Shown: piece after piece, positions 42,660 through 52,600 of the stretch
Numbering within the stretch: position 1 is the first letter of the stretch
Layout of the letters: every line of letters starts with the position of its first letter
Source: Chloroflexota bacterium
GTDB taxonomy: Bacteria > Chloroflexota > Anaerolineae > UBA4142
Reading direction: 5' to 3'
DNA: 64,000 bases
Assembly: GCA_016219275.1 (NCBI GenBank)
Contig: JACRBM010000054.1
Span: 110,562 to 174,561 of the forward strand
The notes under the pieces: model-generated
Told to the model about the DNA's origin: nothing
What the model saw: the letters and a program-made list of their open reading frames with translations, nothing else
The model's database searches: none
Position numbers and translations under genes: made by a program

Positions 42660-42740
42660 TCGAATTTCAGATTTTCGATTTTCAATTTTCAATTTTCAAT
42701 TTTCGAATGAACAATCGCAAATCGAAAATCGTCAATTGAA
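42660..42740. repeat. TTTTCAATTTTCAATTTTC ladder repeat
   Basis: Tandem ATTTTCA words and returning TCGAAAATCG, TTGAAAATT words form a degenerate palindrome in the gap between the two DUF35 genes. Confidence 0.65.
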
Positions 42741-42742
42741 AA

Positions 42743-43243
42743 TTAGATGGGCTTGAAGTACCGAATGTCGTTGATGCTGCCCTCGCGCTCGTCCGCCGGT
42801 TTCCACACGGCTTGCACGCGCATCCCGATGCGCACCGACTTGGGGTCGGCTTCGCCGAGTTTGTGCATGATGCCAATCCCGCGCGACGCGCCGTCGAGAT
42901 CGAGCACGATTGGGATTTCCGGCTCTTTCAGTCGTACCATATCCCAGCGCACATAGCACAACGAAAATGTTTTGATCGTGCCGGTATCTTGCACCGGCGC
43001 CCATTCATCCGTCGGACGAAAACACAATTCGCAAAACATGCGCGGTGGAACCAGGACGCGATTACACTTTAGACATTTGCGTCCGACGAGTCGTCCGTTC
43101 TTCAACTCGGCGAGATAACGCCCAATCGCCACACCGGTATCCCACGCGTACTCCGCTTTGACGTGCCATGTTTCCGTCAGCACCTTGCCTTGCTTGAAAT
43201 CGTCTTCGTGTAAACCCTGGGTTGGATATACGAGATGTTTCAT
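42743..43243 (-). CDS. Zn-ribbon/OB-fold DUF35 protein
   Basis: The 166-residue product has a complete zinc ribbon CLKCNR ... MFCELCFRP (four Cys), a preceding helix YAWDTGVAIGRYLAELK and an OB fold with IKTFSLCYVRWDMVRLK and GMRVQAVWKPADEREG. It is likely the acyl-CoA-binding partner of the neighbouring thiolase-fold protein. GGAGG lies six bases before the ATG at 43243. The gene is 66 bases downstream of 43310-44476. Confidence 0.89.
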   Translation of the reverse strand: MKHLVYPTQGLHEDDFKQGKVLTETWHVKAEYAWDTGVAIGRYLAELKNGRLVGRKCLKCNRVLVPPRMFCELCFRPTDEWAPVQDTGTIKTFSLCYVRWDMVRLKEPEIPIVLDLDGASRGIGIMHKLGEADPKSVRIGMRVQAVWKPADEREGSINDIRYFKPI

Positions 43244-43309
43244 CCTCATCCTCCAAGTTCCCTCATTTCCCTCGATTCCCTCGCCACTTACAAGGAAATG
43301 AGGGAAATG

Positions 43310-44476
43310 TCACTTGCCCATCACCACAACCGTACCCACTTGCATCAAATCGCCCCACGCTTGCGCGACGCCGCGACGCGGATCGCCTGGCACTTGGCGC
43401 GCGCCGGCTTCGCCGCGTAACTGCCAAAACAGTTCCGCGATTTTCATCAGCCCTGCCGCCGCGATGGGATTGCCCACGCCGAGCAAGCCACCCGATGGAC
43501 ACACCGGCAAATCGCCGGTGCGTTGCGTGATCCCGTCCGAGGTTGCTTGCGGCGCGCCGCCTTTCGGGAACAGCATCAATCCTTCGAGGTGATGCAATTC
43601 CTTGTAATCGAACGGATCGTACGGCTCGGCAATGTTGATCTGCTTGCGCGGCTCGGTGATGCCTGCCATCTTGTACGCCATGCGCGCGGCTTCTTCGACA
43701 TACGTCGGGTACGCTAGATCGCGATTCGTCCAGTACGACGTGTCGAGCGCCCAGCCGACGCCTTCGACCCACACCGGCTTGTTCGTCAATCGCCGCGCGA
43801 CCGGTTCCGCCGCGAGCACGACCGCGACCGCGCCGTCCGTGATCGGCGACACATCGAGACGTTGGACGGGCCATGCCATCACTTCGGAATTCAAAATATC
43901 TTGCACCGTGATGTTGCGGTCACCCAGCAACGACGCGGGATGATCCGCGGCGTTGCGTTTATTTTTCACCGCGACCTGGGCGATATCTTCTTTCTTGATT
44001 CCGTACCGCGTCATGTACGCGTTCATTTCAAGTGCGAAAATCCAAAGCAAGTTCGGACCCAGGGCGCGCTCGGTGAAATTATCGAAAATCGAATTGAACG
44101 CGGCTTGGGGATGAGGTTGTGTGGGCGACATTTTTTCTTCGCACACGACCAAGCACGTATCGAACAAGCCGGACGCAACGTGATACCACCCTTGCGCCGG
44201 CGCGAACACACCCGTGCCGCCGCCGACGTACCCGCGCATAAACGGTTTGCCCCACGCGCCCGCGCCATCTGAGAACCACTCACTCTTCATATGCACGCCG
44301 TCGAATGCATCGGGCGCGGTGCCCGCGACGACCGCATCAATTTGGTCAATCGTCAACTCGCACGATTCGAGCGCCTTGCTCGCGGCTTCCCAGCAAAGCT
44401 CGCGCCCGGTTTCAAGTGACCGGCGCACGAACCTGGTCATCCCCGCGCCAACAACTGCAACTCGTCGCATTCCCAT
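43310..44476 (-). CDS. Thiolase-fold protein without the usual catalytic Cys and His
   Basis: The 388-residue protein aligns with the SCP2/archaeal thiolase branch: VAVVGAGMTRF at the start, YGIKKEDIAQVAVKNKRNA, VSPITDGAVAVVLA and PSGGLLGVGNPIAAAGL. Where active thiolases have a nucleophilic Cys (CASG-like), this one reads GYVGGGTGVFAP, and the GHP His is Asn (GNP). The protein is therefore probably not a normal thiolase. In the Ltp2/ChsH2 systems of steroid degraders, such proteins pair with DUF35 subunits as retro-aldolases; that role is plausible here. RBS-like AGGAGG is near the ATG. Confidence 0.86.
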   Translation of the reverse strand: MGMRRVAVVGAGMTRFVRRSLETGRELCWEAASKALESCELTIDQIDAVVAGTAPDAFDGVHMKSEWFSDGAGAWGKPFMRGYVGGGTGVFAPAQGWYHVASGLFDTCLVVCEEKMSPTQPHPQAAFNSIFDNFTERALGPNLLWIFALEMNAYMTRYGIKKEDIAQVAVKNKRNAADHPASLLGDRNITVQDILNSEVMAWPVQRLDVSPITDGAVAVVLAAEPVARRLTNKPVWVEGVGWALDTSYWTNRDLAYPTYVEEAARMAYKMAGITEPRKQINIAEPYDPFDYKELHHLEGLMLFPKGGAPQATSDGITQRTGDLPVCPSGGLLGVGNPIAAAGLMKIAELFWQLRGEAGARQVPGDPRRGVAQAWGDLMQVGTVVVMGK

Positions 44477-44497
44477 TTGTCAATCCTCCTGAAATTA

Positions 44498-44949
44498 CAC
44501 CACTGAGGTCACAGAGGGCACAGAGAAATCAAAAATATCCGTTGATTACTCGAACCACACCATCTTTCAAAACCTGGTTGTTAAAATTGATCAGCAGACC
44601 GACCTTGCATTGAGCTAGCTTGAGATAGGAAATCACTTGGGCTTGATGAATCGGCAATAGACGGTCAACTGATTTGATCTCGACAACCACTTTGCCTTCA
44701 ACCAACAGGTCAAGGCGATAACCACATTCAAGGCTCACCCGCTTGTAGACGAGTGGGAGTGGCTTTTGCTGTTCCAACTTTAACCCACGTTCGCCTAGTT
44801 CAAAAGCGAGACATGTCTCGTACGCAGATTCGAGTAGCCCTGGACCAAGCGCTCGATGCACATCAATCGCCGCACCGATGATCGTACGCGTTAAGAGATT
44901 GATCTCTTCTTTTTCTCCCATCTCTGTGGTCTCCGTGTTCTCTGTGGTG
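44498..44949. mobile_element. Cassette bounded by 29-bp inverted repeats, carrying the GxxExxY gene
   Basis: The left repeat CACCACTGAGGTCACAGAG... (44498-44526) and the reverse complement of the right repeat (44921-44949) agree at 23 of 29 positions. The ORF 44529-44921 fills the space between them nearly exactly. It lies between two thiolase-fold genes of one operon. No transposase is present. Confidence 0.55.
44529..44921 (-). CDS. GxxExxY-family PD-(D/E)XK-like protein
   Basis: The 130-residue product has the naming motif in GPGLLESAYE, then LAFELGERGLKLEQQKPLPL, GYRLDLLVEGKVVVEIKSVD (Asp and the E-x-K pair of a nuclease-like core) and HQAQVISYLKLAQCKVGLLINF. These proteins are widespread beside CACAGAG-type repeats and their role is unknown. 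The ATG at 44921 lies on the edge of the right repeat, and the stop is two bases from the left repeat. It has no clear independent promoter. Confidence 0.9.
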   Translation of the reverse strand: MGEKEEINLLTRTIIGAAIDVHRALGPGLLESAYETCLAFELGERGLKLEQQKPLPLVYKRVSLECGYRLDLLVEGKVVVEIKSVDRLLPIHQAQVISYLKLAQCKVGLLINFNNQVLKDGVVRVINGYF

Positions 44950-44954
44950 AAAAA

Positions 44955-46106
44955 CTACGCGCTTAGAATCGCGAGCGCGCCGCTAGTCGTCGGCAAGCCG
45001 CGCCAGGCAAACGCCAACCCAGTTTTCGCCTTGTGTAACTGACGCCCGCCCGCGTCGCCGCGCAATTGCAACACGACTTCGAGCGCGCGCGCCAATCCCG
45101 TCGCATCGAGCAGCGAACCTTCACCGAGCGCGCCGCCGGATGGGTTCACCGGAAATTCGCCGCCGCGCTCGGTACCGCCGGACGCCGTCCACCAACCGGC
45201 GCGACCTGGCTCGGCGAGATTCAACGCTTCGAGGTGCTGCAATTCCTTGTGCGCGAACGTGTCGTCCACTTCGGCGAAATCAATTTCGGTGCGCGGATGG
45301 CGAATGCCCGCGACGCGGTACGCCATTTTGGCGGCATTGCGCGCGTAGCGCGTGTCCATCCAATCGCGCGAGTCGAGCGCGGGCGTATCGTTCGCCCAGC
45401 CGATGCCGCGAATGCAAATCGGTTTACCCTTGAGTCGCTTAGACGTGTCAGCGTCGGCAAGCACGAACACAATCGCGCCGTCCGCGTGCGGCGCGGTCAT
45501 CAAGCGCGTCACCGGCGACGCGAGCAATTCAGATTCGAGCGCGGCTTGGCGACCAATTGCCGCGCCATGCACCGCCGACGGATTCGCGAGCGCGTTGTTC
45601 TTGTTTTTCGCGACGACCGCCGCACACTGTTCCAGCGTGAATCGTCCCGCGCTCATCAGCATTTGCATTTCGAGTCCCGCCAGCGCGAGCGGATTCAACG
45701 CGAGCGGTCGTTCGAACGTCGGGTCTTCCGCGAACGCGGTGATGTGCGGAAGCGTGAGAATGTTCGACGCTTTGCTATGCGCCTCAACGACGACGACATC
45801 CATCAAGCCGGACGCGATGTTCATGTACGCCGCCGCCAATGCGTGCAAACCGTCGCCGGTAATCGTGTGCATCGGACGCAACACTGCGCCGAGTTGATCC
45901 GGCGTGTATTCATCGAAAATGCTCGTACCCTCGTGATAATCCTCCGCCGCGGTGACGAATCCTTGGACATCGTTACGCGGATCAATCCCCGCATCTGCGT
46001 AGGCGCGCGTCGCCGCGTCGAACGTCATCTCCTTGTATGACACCTCCGGCGAAATCGCGCGAAAACCGCTCCACCCGACTCCCACAATGTTAACGGCGCG
46101 ATTCAT
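44955..46106 (-). CDS. Thiolase-fold protein without the usual catalytic residues
   Basis: The 383-residue protein has the same fold: VNIVGVGWSGFRAISPEVSY, FTLEQCAAVVAKNKNNALAN, MTAPHADGAIVFVLA, ELQHLEALNLAEPG and NPSGGALGEGSLLDATGL. At the Cys position it reads HTITGDGLHALAAAY, and the GHP His is Ser (EGSLL). Both thiolases of this operon therefore lack the nucleophile. They are about one quarter to one third similar by eye and probably form heteromers with the DUF35 proteins. AAAGGAGG lies before the ATG. The ATG overlaps the stop of a 32-codon leader ORF. Confidence 0.86.
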   Translation of the reverse strand: MNRAVNIVGVGWSGFRAISPEVSYKEMTFDAATRAYADAGIDPRNDVQGFVTAAEDYHEGTSIFDEYTPDQLGAVLRPMHTITGDGLHALAAAYMNIASGLMDVVVVEAHSKASNILTLPHITAFAEDPTFERPLALNPLALAGLEMQMLMSAGRFTLEQCAAVVAKNKNNALANPSAVHGAAIGRQAALESELLASPVTRLMTAPHADGAIVFVLADADTSKRLKGKPICIRGIGWANDTPALDSRDWMDTRYARNAAKMAYRVAGIRHPRTEIDFAEVDDTFAHKELQHLEALNLAEPGRAGWWTASGGTERGGEFPVNPSGGALGEGSLLDATGLARALEVVLQLRGDAGGRQLHKAKTGLAFAWRGLPTTSGALAILSA

Positions 46107-46201
46107 GTGCCTCCTTTACCACGTGCTCTAAAAAACAAAACGTCCGAACGCATTCGCTTCAAAAAGCAAATACCTTCGGACCGGTCAAGACCTGCTCTCA
46201 T
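46103..46201 (-). CDS. Leader peptide candidate of the thiolase-like operon (32 residues)
   Basis: An ATG at 46201 follows a near-perfect ribosome site (AAGGAGGG, seven bases away). The 32-codon frame reads MRAGLDRSEGICFLKRMRSD and continues to a TGA that overlaps the thiolase ATG (ATGA). The intrinsic terminator hairpin (46142-46181) lies wholly inside this frame, so a translating ribosome would melt it. No residue type is strongly enriched, although two Phe-Leu/Leu-Phe-Phe clusters flank the hairpin. It is too short to name. Confidence 0.55.
   Translation of the reverse strand: MRAGLDRSEGICFLKRMRSDVLFFRARGKGGT
46130..46181 (-). terminator. Intrinsic terminator (attenuator) inside the leader ORF
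   Basis: An 18-bp stem with one mismatch (46164-46181 with 46142-46159), loop of four bases, then G and TTTTGTTTTTT. It lies about 75 bases after the predicted transcription start and before the first thiolase-like gene. The next upstream gene points away, so it can only attenuate this operon. Confidence 0.75.
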
Positions 46202-46261
46202 TGCGATTCCCTCCTTGGACGCGCGAATGTGGTCTCGTGATTGCATCACGGCAACACGAAC

Positions 46262-46290
46262 AGTATAGCGCGAGAAAAAGAATCTGACAA
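46262..46290 (-). promoter_or_regulatory. Promoter of the thiolase-like operon
   Basis: TTGTCA (46285-46290) and TATACT (46262-46267) on the reverse strand, 17-base spacer. A CGTGAT-TGC-ATCACG hairpin (46236-46250) lies just after the predicted +1 near 46255. Confidence 0.7.
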
Positions 46291-46315
46291 GTCGCCCAGC
46301 GACACAGCGGAACTA

Positions 46316-46344
46316 TTGACGCTTGACGCGCTTTTCGCTAGAAT
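46316..46344 (+). promoter_or_regulatory. Promoter of the signalling gene block
   Basis: TTGACG (46316-46321) and TAGAAT (46339-46344) with a 17-base spacer, 72 bases before the kinase ATG; divergent from the thiolase-like promoter. Confidence 0.6.
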
Positions 46345-46415
46345 GTTGCCGCGTCAAGTAGCGGCAACGACTCGTCGAGCGCGCTTCGCCACGCGCACGC
46401 GACCAAAGGAATTCG

Positions 46416-47519
46416 ATGGCTCACCCGATCAAACGCACGACCCGCATTCCGAGCGTGAACACGCGCGTCACTTCGAGCAAGTCACACCGGCGCCCGCACC
46501 CCGCGCGCGCGCTTTTCGACCACACCTTCGACACCTGCCTCGTGCTTAACAACCGCGGACGTTGCGTGGACGCTAATCGCGCGGCGTGCGCGCTCCTGGG
46601 TTATTCCCGCGCCGAACTAGTGTGCTTGTCCATGCTCGAGCTCACCCCCAGCGCGCACGCCGAAACGGCGCGCGCGTTGTTGCATGCCTTGACGATGCGG
46701 CGCGCGACGCGCGGCGATTATCAATTGGTGACCAAAGCGCGACGCGTGATTGATGTCGAATATCGCGCGGTCGCCAACACGGTGCCCGGCAAACACCTCG
46801 TCATTCTACGCGAGCACAGCGATTGCCCAGACGCCCAAGCCCAAGTCCGCGCCGCGTTGCGCGAAAAGCAAGTCTTGCTCCGCGAAATTCATCACCGTGT
46901 CAAGAACAATCTGAACGTCGTCGCGGGATTGCTCGAACTGCAAGCCAACATGGCAGCGGACACGCAAGCGCAAGACGCCTTCATCGAAAGTCAAAAACGC
47001 ATTCACGCGATGGCGTTGCTGCACGAAACGTTGTATCAATCACCGAATTTAGAACGCATCCAAATCGCCGATTACATCCATGATCTGATCAGCTATTTGC
47101 AGACCGCGCATACGCCCGACGGCGACGTGGATGTGCTCGTGCAGGTGGACCCGGTGATCCTCAATCTCGACACGGCGACGTTGTGCGGCTTGATCATCAA
47201 CGAATGGATGACGAACGCGTTCAAGTATGCGTTTACCGACACCGCGCCGCCGCCCCGCGAAAATTGGCGAATCGCTGTGACGTTAAAGCATCACACGGAT
47301 TCGATCACCCTGCACGTACGCGATAACGGCGTCGGCTTGCCGCCGGGTTTCAATTGGCAACATCCCCACACACTGGGCTTGCAACTCGTCGGCTTGTTCG
47401 CGCAACAACTGGGCGGCGAACTCCGCCTTCTCGCCGAACCGGGCACCGCTTGGGCAATTACGTTTCCAGCGCCACCCGAATACCCGCGCGATGGGTTCGG
47501 TTTGACCGAGAGGAATTAG
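46416..47519 (+). CDS. PAS-containing sensor histidine kinase (HisKA_2 type)
   Basis: The 367-residue protein has a PAS domain (about residues 30-135, FDTCLVLNNRGRCVDANRAA) and a HisKA_2 dimerisation segment with the phospho-His in LLREIHHRVKNNLNVVAGLL. The HATPase domain has INEWMTNAFKYAF (N box), VRDNGVGLPPG (G1) and LGLQLVGLFAQQLGGEL. No membrane segment is seen, so it is a soluble sensor. It would phosphorylate the receiver domain encoded 2 bases downstream. AAAGGAATTCG precedes the ATG. Confidence 0.9.
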   Translation: MAHPIKRTTRIPSVNTRVTSSKSHRRPHPARALFDHTFDTCLVLNNRGRCVDANRAACALLGYSRAELVCLSMLELTPSAHAETARALLHALTMRRATRGDYQLVTKARRVIDVEYRAVANTVPGKHLVILREHSDCPDAQAQVRAALREKQVLLREIHHRVKNNLNVVAGLLELQANMAADTQAQDAFIESQKRIHAMALLHETLYQSPNLERIQIADYIHDLISYLQTAHTPDGDVDVLVQVDPVILNLDTATLCGLIINEWMTNAFKYAFTDTAPPPRENWRIAVTLKHHTDSITLHVRDNGVGLPPGFNWQHPHTLGLQLVGLFAQQLGGELRLLAEPGTAWAITFPAPPEYPRDGFGLTERN

Positions 47520-47520
47520 T

Positions 47521-49560
47521 ATGACAAACGCGCGCATTTTGATTGTCGAGGACGAGGTCATCGCCGCGAAGAGTTTGGAACTGCGCTTGACCCGCCTCGG
47601 CTACACGGTCGTCGGCAGTGTCGGGTTCGGCGAACACGCGGTCAGCATCGCGCAAACCGAACGCACCGACCTGGTGTTGATGGACATTAACCTCCGCGGC
47701 GCGATGGATGGCATTCAAGCCGCAGACCAAATTCGCGCACAGCTCGACATCCCGGTCATTTTTACCACGGCGCACGACGACGACGAGACGCTCCATCGCG
47801 CCAAGATCACCGACCCCTTTGGGTATCTCGTCAAGCCGTTTCAAACACGCGAGATTTACACGGCGATTGAAATGGCGCTCTACAAACACGCCACCGACCG
47901 CAAACTACGCGAGAGCGAACAGCGTTATCGCATCATTTCCGAACTCGTCTCCGATTTTGCATACTCGGGTCGCGTCCATCCCGACCGTACGATGACCATC
48001 GAATGGATTACCGAGGCGTTTCAAAAAACATTTGGCTACTCGACCGCCCAACTCAACACGCTGGACGCGATCCTGCCCGCCGTTTACCTCGACGACCAGC
48101 CGCTGATGCAAGCGCGCGACCGCGACGTTTTCGCAGGCACCGCGCGCGTGGACGAATATCGCGTGGCTACCCCAGACGGCGCGGTCCGTTGGGTGCGTCA
48201 CTATGTCCGACCAATCTGGAGTGACGCCGAACAGCGCGTCGTTCATCTTTACGGCGGCGCACAAGATGTGACCGAACGGAAAAACGTCGAACAAGCCCTC
48301 GCGAACGAACGCGCGTTGTTCAGCACGGTGATCCAAAACTTGCCCGATCTCATCTACGTCAAAGACACTGCCGGGCGGTACCTCCTGAACAATCCCGCGC
48401 ATTTGCGATCCCTCGGCGCGACGCGCCAAGAAGAGGCGCTCGGCAAGACCGCGTTCCACTTTTTTCCGGAGCATCAAGCCGCGCGGTTTTCCGCCAACGA
48501 ACAGCATGTCATTCACACCGGCAAACCCGTCCTCGACACCGAAGAGACGGCGATGGATCGCCGCACCGAATCGGTGCGCTGGCATCTCACGAGCAAACTG
48601 CCGCTGCACGATGGCAGCGGCGAGATTATCGGCATCGTCGGCATCAGCCGCGATGTGACCGAACGTAAATTCGCGCAAGACGAACTCGCGCGCGAAAAAG
48701 TCATGTTCGAGCAATTATTCGAAAACGCGCCGGTCGGCATTGTGATGCTCGACGAGCAAGACCGCGTCAAACGCATCAACGCGGCATTCGAACACATCTT
48801 TCAATTCACGTTCAGTCAGATCGCCGGCAAACCGATCAACGACCTCGTCGTCCCCCTGAGTCACCGCGTCGAAGCCGCGCGTTTCTCGCGCCGCATTCTC
48901 CGCGGCGATACCGTACATGAGGAAAGCGTGCGCCAACGCCAAGACGGCACGCGCGTGGCGGTCGAGATCTATGGCATTCCCGTCTTGCACAAGCACAAGA
49001 CCATCGGACTGTACGCGATGTATGTGGACATTACCGAACGCAAACGCGTGGAAGAGCAATTGCAATTCGCCAGCACGCACGACACGCTCACCGGCATTTT
49101 CAATCGCGCCTACTTTGAAAGGGAACTCGAACGATTGGCGAACGGGCGACAATTTCCGGTCAGCATCGTGATGGTGGATATAGACCGGCTCAAACAAACG
49201 AACGATACGCTCGGTCACGCGGCGGGCGATCAACTCTTGCGCGGCGCGGCGGAGGTGTTGCAATCTGCGTTTCGCGCCGACGACATCGTCGCGCGGATCG
49301 GCGGCGACGAATTCGCCGTGCTCTTACCCGGCGCGGACGATGTGGCAACCCAACGCGCCGTGACGCGCGTGCGGCGCGCACTCGACCAGCACAACGCCAA
49401 CCATCCCAACTTGCCGGTCAGTTTTTCGCTCGGCGTGGCAACCGCCAACCCAGATAACAACCTGGCGCACACGATCATTGAAGCGGACACTGCGATGTAT
49501 CAAGATAAAACGACCCGGCATCTTCAAAACAACGATGAACTACGCGTCGGCGACGCGTAA
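47521..49560 (+). CDS. Response regulator REC-PAS-PAS-PAS-GGDEF diguanylate cyclase
   Basis: The 679-residue protein starts with a receiver domain (ILIVEDEVIAAKSLELR; phospho-Asp in LMDINLRG at about 55; Lys in YLVKPF). Three PAS domains follow (about residues 130-255, 262-388 and 392-510), then a GGDEF domain with the intact ARIGGDEFAVLLPG loop and an RADD inhibitory site five residues before it. The kinase output is therefore c-di-GMP synthesis. It begins one base after the kinase stop, with AGGAATTAGT as ribosome site. Confidence 0.92.
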   Translation: MTNARILIVEDEVIAAKSLELRLTRLGYTVVGSVGFGEHAVSIAQTERTDLVLMDINLRGAMDGIQAADQIRAQLDIPVIFTTAHDDDETLHRAKITDPFGYLVKPFQTREIYTAIEMALYKHATDRKLRESEQRYRIISELVSDFAYSGRVHPDRTMTIEWITEAFQKTFGYSTAQLNTLDAILPAVYLDDQPLMQARDRDVFAGTARVDEYRVATPDGAVRWVRHYVRPIWSDAEQRVVHLYGGAQDVTERKNVEQALANERALFSTVIQNLPDLIYVKDTAGRYLLNNPAHLRSLGATRQEEALGKTAFHFFPEHQAARFSANEQHVIHTGKPVLDTEETAMDRRTESVRWHLTSKLPLHDGSGEIIGIVGISRDVTERKFAQDELAREKVMFEQLFENAPVGIVMLDEQDRVKRINAAFEHIFQFTFSQIAGKPINDLVVPLSHRVEAARFSRRILRGDTVHEESVRQRQDGTRVAVEIYGIPVLHKHKTIGLYAMYVDITERKRVEEQLQFASTHDTLTGIFNRAYFERELERLANGRQFPVSIVMVDIDRLKQTNDTLGHAAGDQLLRGAAEVLQSAFRADDIVARIGGDEFAVLLPGADDVATQRAVTRVRRALDQHNANHPNLPVSFSLGVATANPDNNLAHTIIEADTAMYQDKTTRHLQNNDELRVGDA

Positions 49561-49636
49561 CGCGACGCCGCGCGCCAGTCCTGCGTTTATGCCGGACAAA
49601 TAAAATCGTTCGCGCGCGCACACCGAGAGGGACCGC

Positions 49637-52600
49637 ATGAATCGTTCGAAACACCGATCCGTCAACCTGACGCGGCGGCAAATCCAGTTTTCGCAGGCGC
49701 TCAATCGCGCCGCCGAAATACTGCAACGCGGCGCGCGCAGCGAAACGGACGTGTGCCAGATCATCGGCGAACAGATCGTCGAGTTGGGACTCCACGGGAT
49801 GCTCGCCATGCTCGACGCCACGCGCGAGAATTTCGTCGTGCGCGCGTTAGCGCAATCCCCCCGCGCGATGCGCGTCATCGCGCAGATCGAACGCGCGACC
49901 GGCATGCAGATGCGGGGCTTTAGTTTTCCGGCGACGCAAGTCGAAATCATCCAACAGGTCTTGGTAAAAAGCAAAGCGATTTGGACGCCGCGCAGTTGGG
50001 ATAGCGTCCTGCAGATGATTCCACCCATCGCCCGTTCGGTCGTCAAGCCGATTGCCAATCCCTACGCCGCACATCCCGGCATTTGCGCGCCCATCCTGAT
50101 GAACGATCAAGCGCGCGGCGTCTTGCTCATCAGCGGGCAAGACCTCAGCCAAGCCGATCTGCCGGCGATCCAAGCATTCGCCAATCACATCGCGATTGCG
50201 ATTGAGAACGCGCGCCTGTATACGTCGCTGCGCGCGAGCGAAGAACGATTTCGCGCGTTCATCGAGCAAGGATCCGATCTGTTCTTTCTCCTCGATCCGA
50301 CCGGCGCGATTCAATACGCGAGTCCATCTACCGAACGACTACTGGGTTACAGCGCCGATCACGCGATGGGCAAGCGCGTGTTCGATTTCATTCACCCCGA
50401 TGATTTGCCCGAAACGACGCGCGCGTTCGAACATCGCCTCGCTCACCCCGGCGCGGCAGACACCGCGCTCCACGCGCGCGTGCGCCATCGCGATGGCGCG
50501 TGGCGTGTGCTCGAAGTGATCGGCAACAACTTGCTCGACAACCATACGATGCAGGGCATCGTGTTAACATGTCGCGATGTGACCGACCGCGCGCGCGCCG
50601 AAGAATCCTCGCGCGCGAGCGAAGCGCGTCTGCGGACCGCGTTCGAAAACCTACCGTTCGATTTTTGGGTCTGCAATCGCGAAGGACGTTACATCGCGCA
50701 AAATTCCACTTCGCTTCAGCACTGGGGCAACGTCATCGGCAAGTGTCCCGAAGAACTCGACCTGCCTGCCGGCATCTTGGAGAAATGGCGAGCCAACAAC
50801 ACGCGCGCGCTCGCCGGCGAAATCGTCACCGACGAAGCGGAATACATCCAGAACGGTGCGCGCTGCACGTACTTTGAAATCATCTCGCCCGTCCGCGAAG
50901 CGGGCGAGATTCAAGGCATTCTCGGCGTCAACCTGGACATCACCGAACGCAAACGCGCCGAGGACACGCTGCGCGCGCGCGAACAATATCTCACGGCGCT
51001 CAACGATATTACGCGCGCCGCGCTCGCCGCCCAGGATTTCGCCACGCTCACGCAAACACTCGCCGATCAACTCGGCAGAATGCTCAATTCGGATGAGTGT
51101 TTCATCACGGTCTGGGATGCGGAACATCAACGCACGATTCCGGCGAGCGCCTCCGCCGAATCGCGTGACACATATTCACGCGTGCGCGTGCAACCGGGCG
51201 AAATGACGATGACCGAGTCGGTCTTGCGCGCCGGACATCCCCTCGTCGCCGAAGACGTGTTCAACACGCCATACATCGCGCCGCGCATCGCCGCCGCGTA
51301 TCCCACGCGTTCGATGCTGGGATTGCCCTTGATTGCGAACAACCGGAAACTGGGCGCGGCGCTGATCGGTTTCAACTCGCCGCATCATTTTACGGAGGAC
51401 GAGATCGCGCGCGGCGAACAAGCGGCGCGCCACATCGCGCTCGCGTTCGCGCAAGCCCATCTGCTCCAAGAAACCCGCGCCCGCGCGGCGGAACTCGAAG
51501 CCGTGCGCCAAGCCAGCATCACGCTTACCACGTCGCTCGATCTCAAGACCGTGCTCAACTCGATTTTGGATGGCGTCCTACGGCTTGCCAGCGACGCCAA
51601 CGACACGCACGTTTTTCTGTTCGCAAACGACCATCTCTCCTTTGGCGCGGCGCGTTACGCCGACATCGCGCGCACAACGCCCTGGGCAGAGCCGCGTCGG
51701 GACGGCGTCACGTACACGGTCGCGCAAACTGGTCTGCCGTTCATCATTCCGCATACCAGCACGCATCCGTTGTACACCAACACCGATGCGGACTGGGGCG
51801 GCTCGATTGTCAGTTTGCCGCTCAAGATCGGTGAACGCGTCGTCGGCGTGATGAACGTCGCGTACTGGCAACCGCGCGAGTTCGATCCCGCGTTCGTCCG
51901 CGCGTTGCAACTCCTTGGCGATCAAGCCGCGCTCGCGATTGAAAACGCGCGTCTGTATCAAGCCGAACGCGCGCGCGCCGCCGAACTCGAAGCCGTGCGC
52001 CGCGCGACGATCACGCTCACGTCATCGCTCGATCTGGCGAGTGTTCTGCGTTCGATTCTAAACAGCGCGTTTGCTTTGATCCCGCTCCTCAATAACGCGC
52101 ACATCTTTTTGTATCGCGATGACAAACTCATCTTCGGCGCGGCGCGCGCGGCGGACGATTTTTTGGACGCGCCGTTTGCCGAGCCGCGCGAAAATGGTTT
52201 GACCTATTCGGTCGCGCGGAGCGGCGAGATAATTTCTGTACGGGAACAAAAAGAGCATCCCCTTTTCGCCGATCTACCGCGCGATTGGCGCGGCAGCATT
52301 ATCGGTTTGCCGCTCAAGATCGGCGCGCAGGTCGTCGGCGTGATGAACCTCGCGTTCCAAGCGCCGCGCGATTTAGCACCCTCCGAGGTGGAGACGCTCG
52401 GTTTACTGGGCGACCAAGCCGCGCTCGCAATTGAAAACGCGCGCCTGTTCGAAGCCGAACGCGCCGCGCGCGCACAATCGGAAATATTGCGCCAAGCCGC
52501 GCAAGCGGTGAGCACCAGTCTCAATTTGTCGGGGCTACTTGAAAGTATATTGGAGCAACTCAAACGCGTGATTCCCAATGACACCGCCTCGGTGTTGCTG

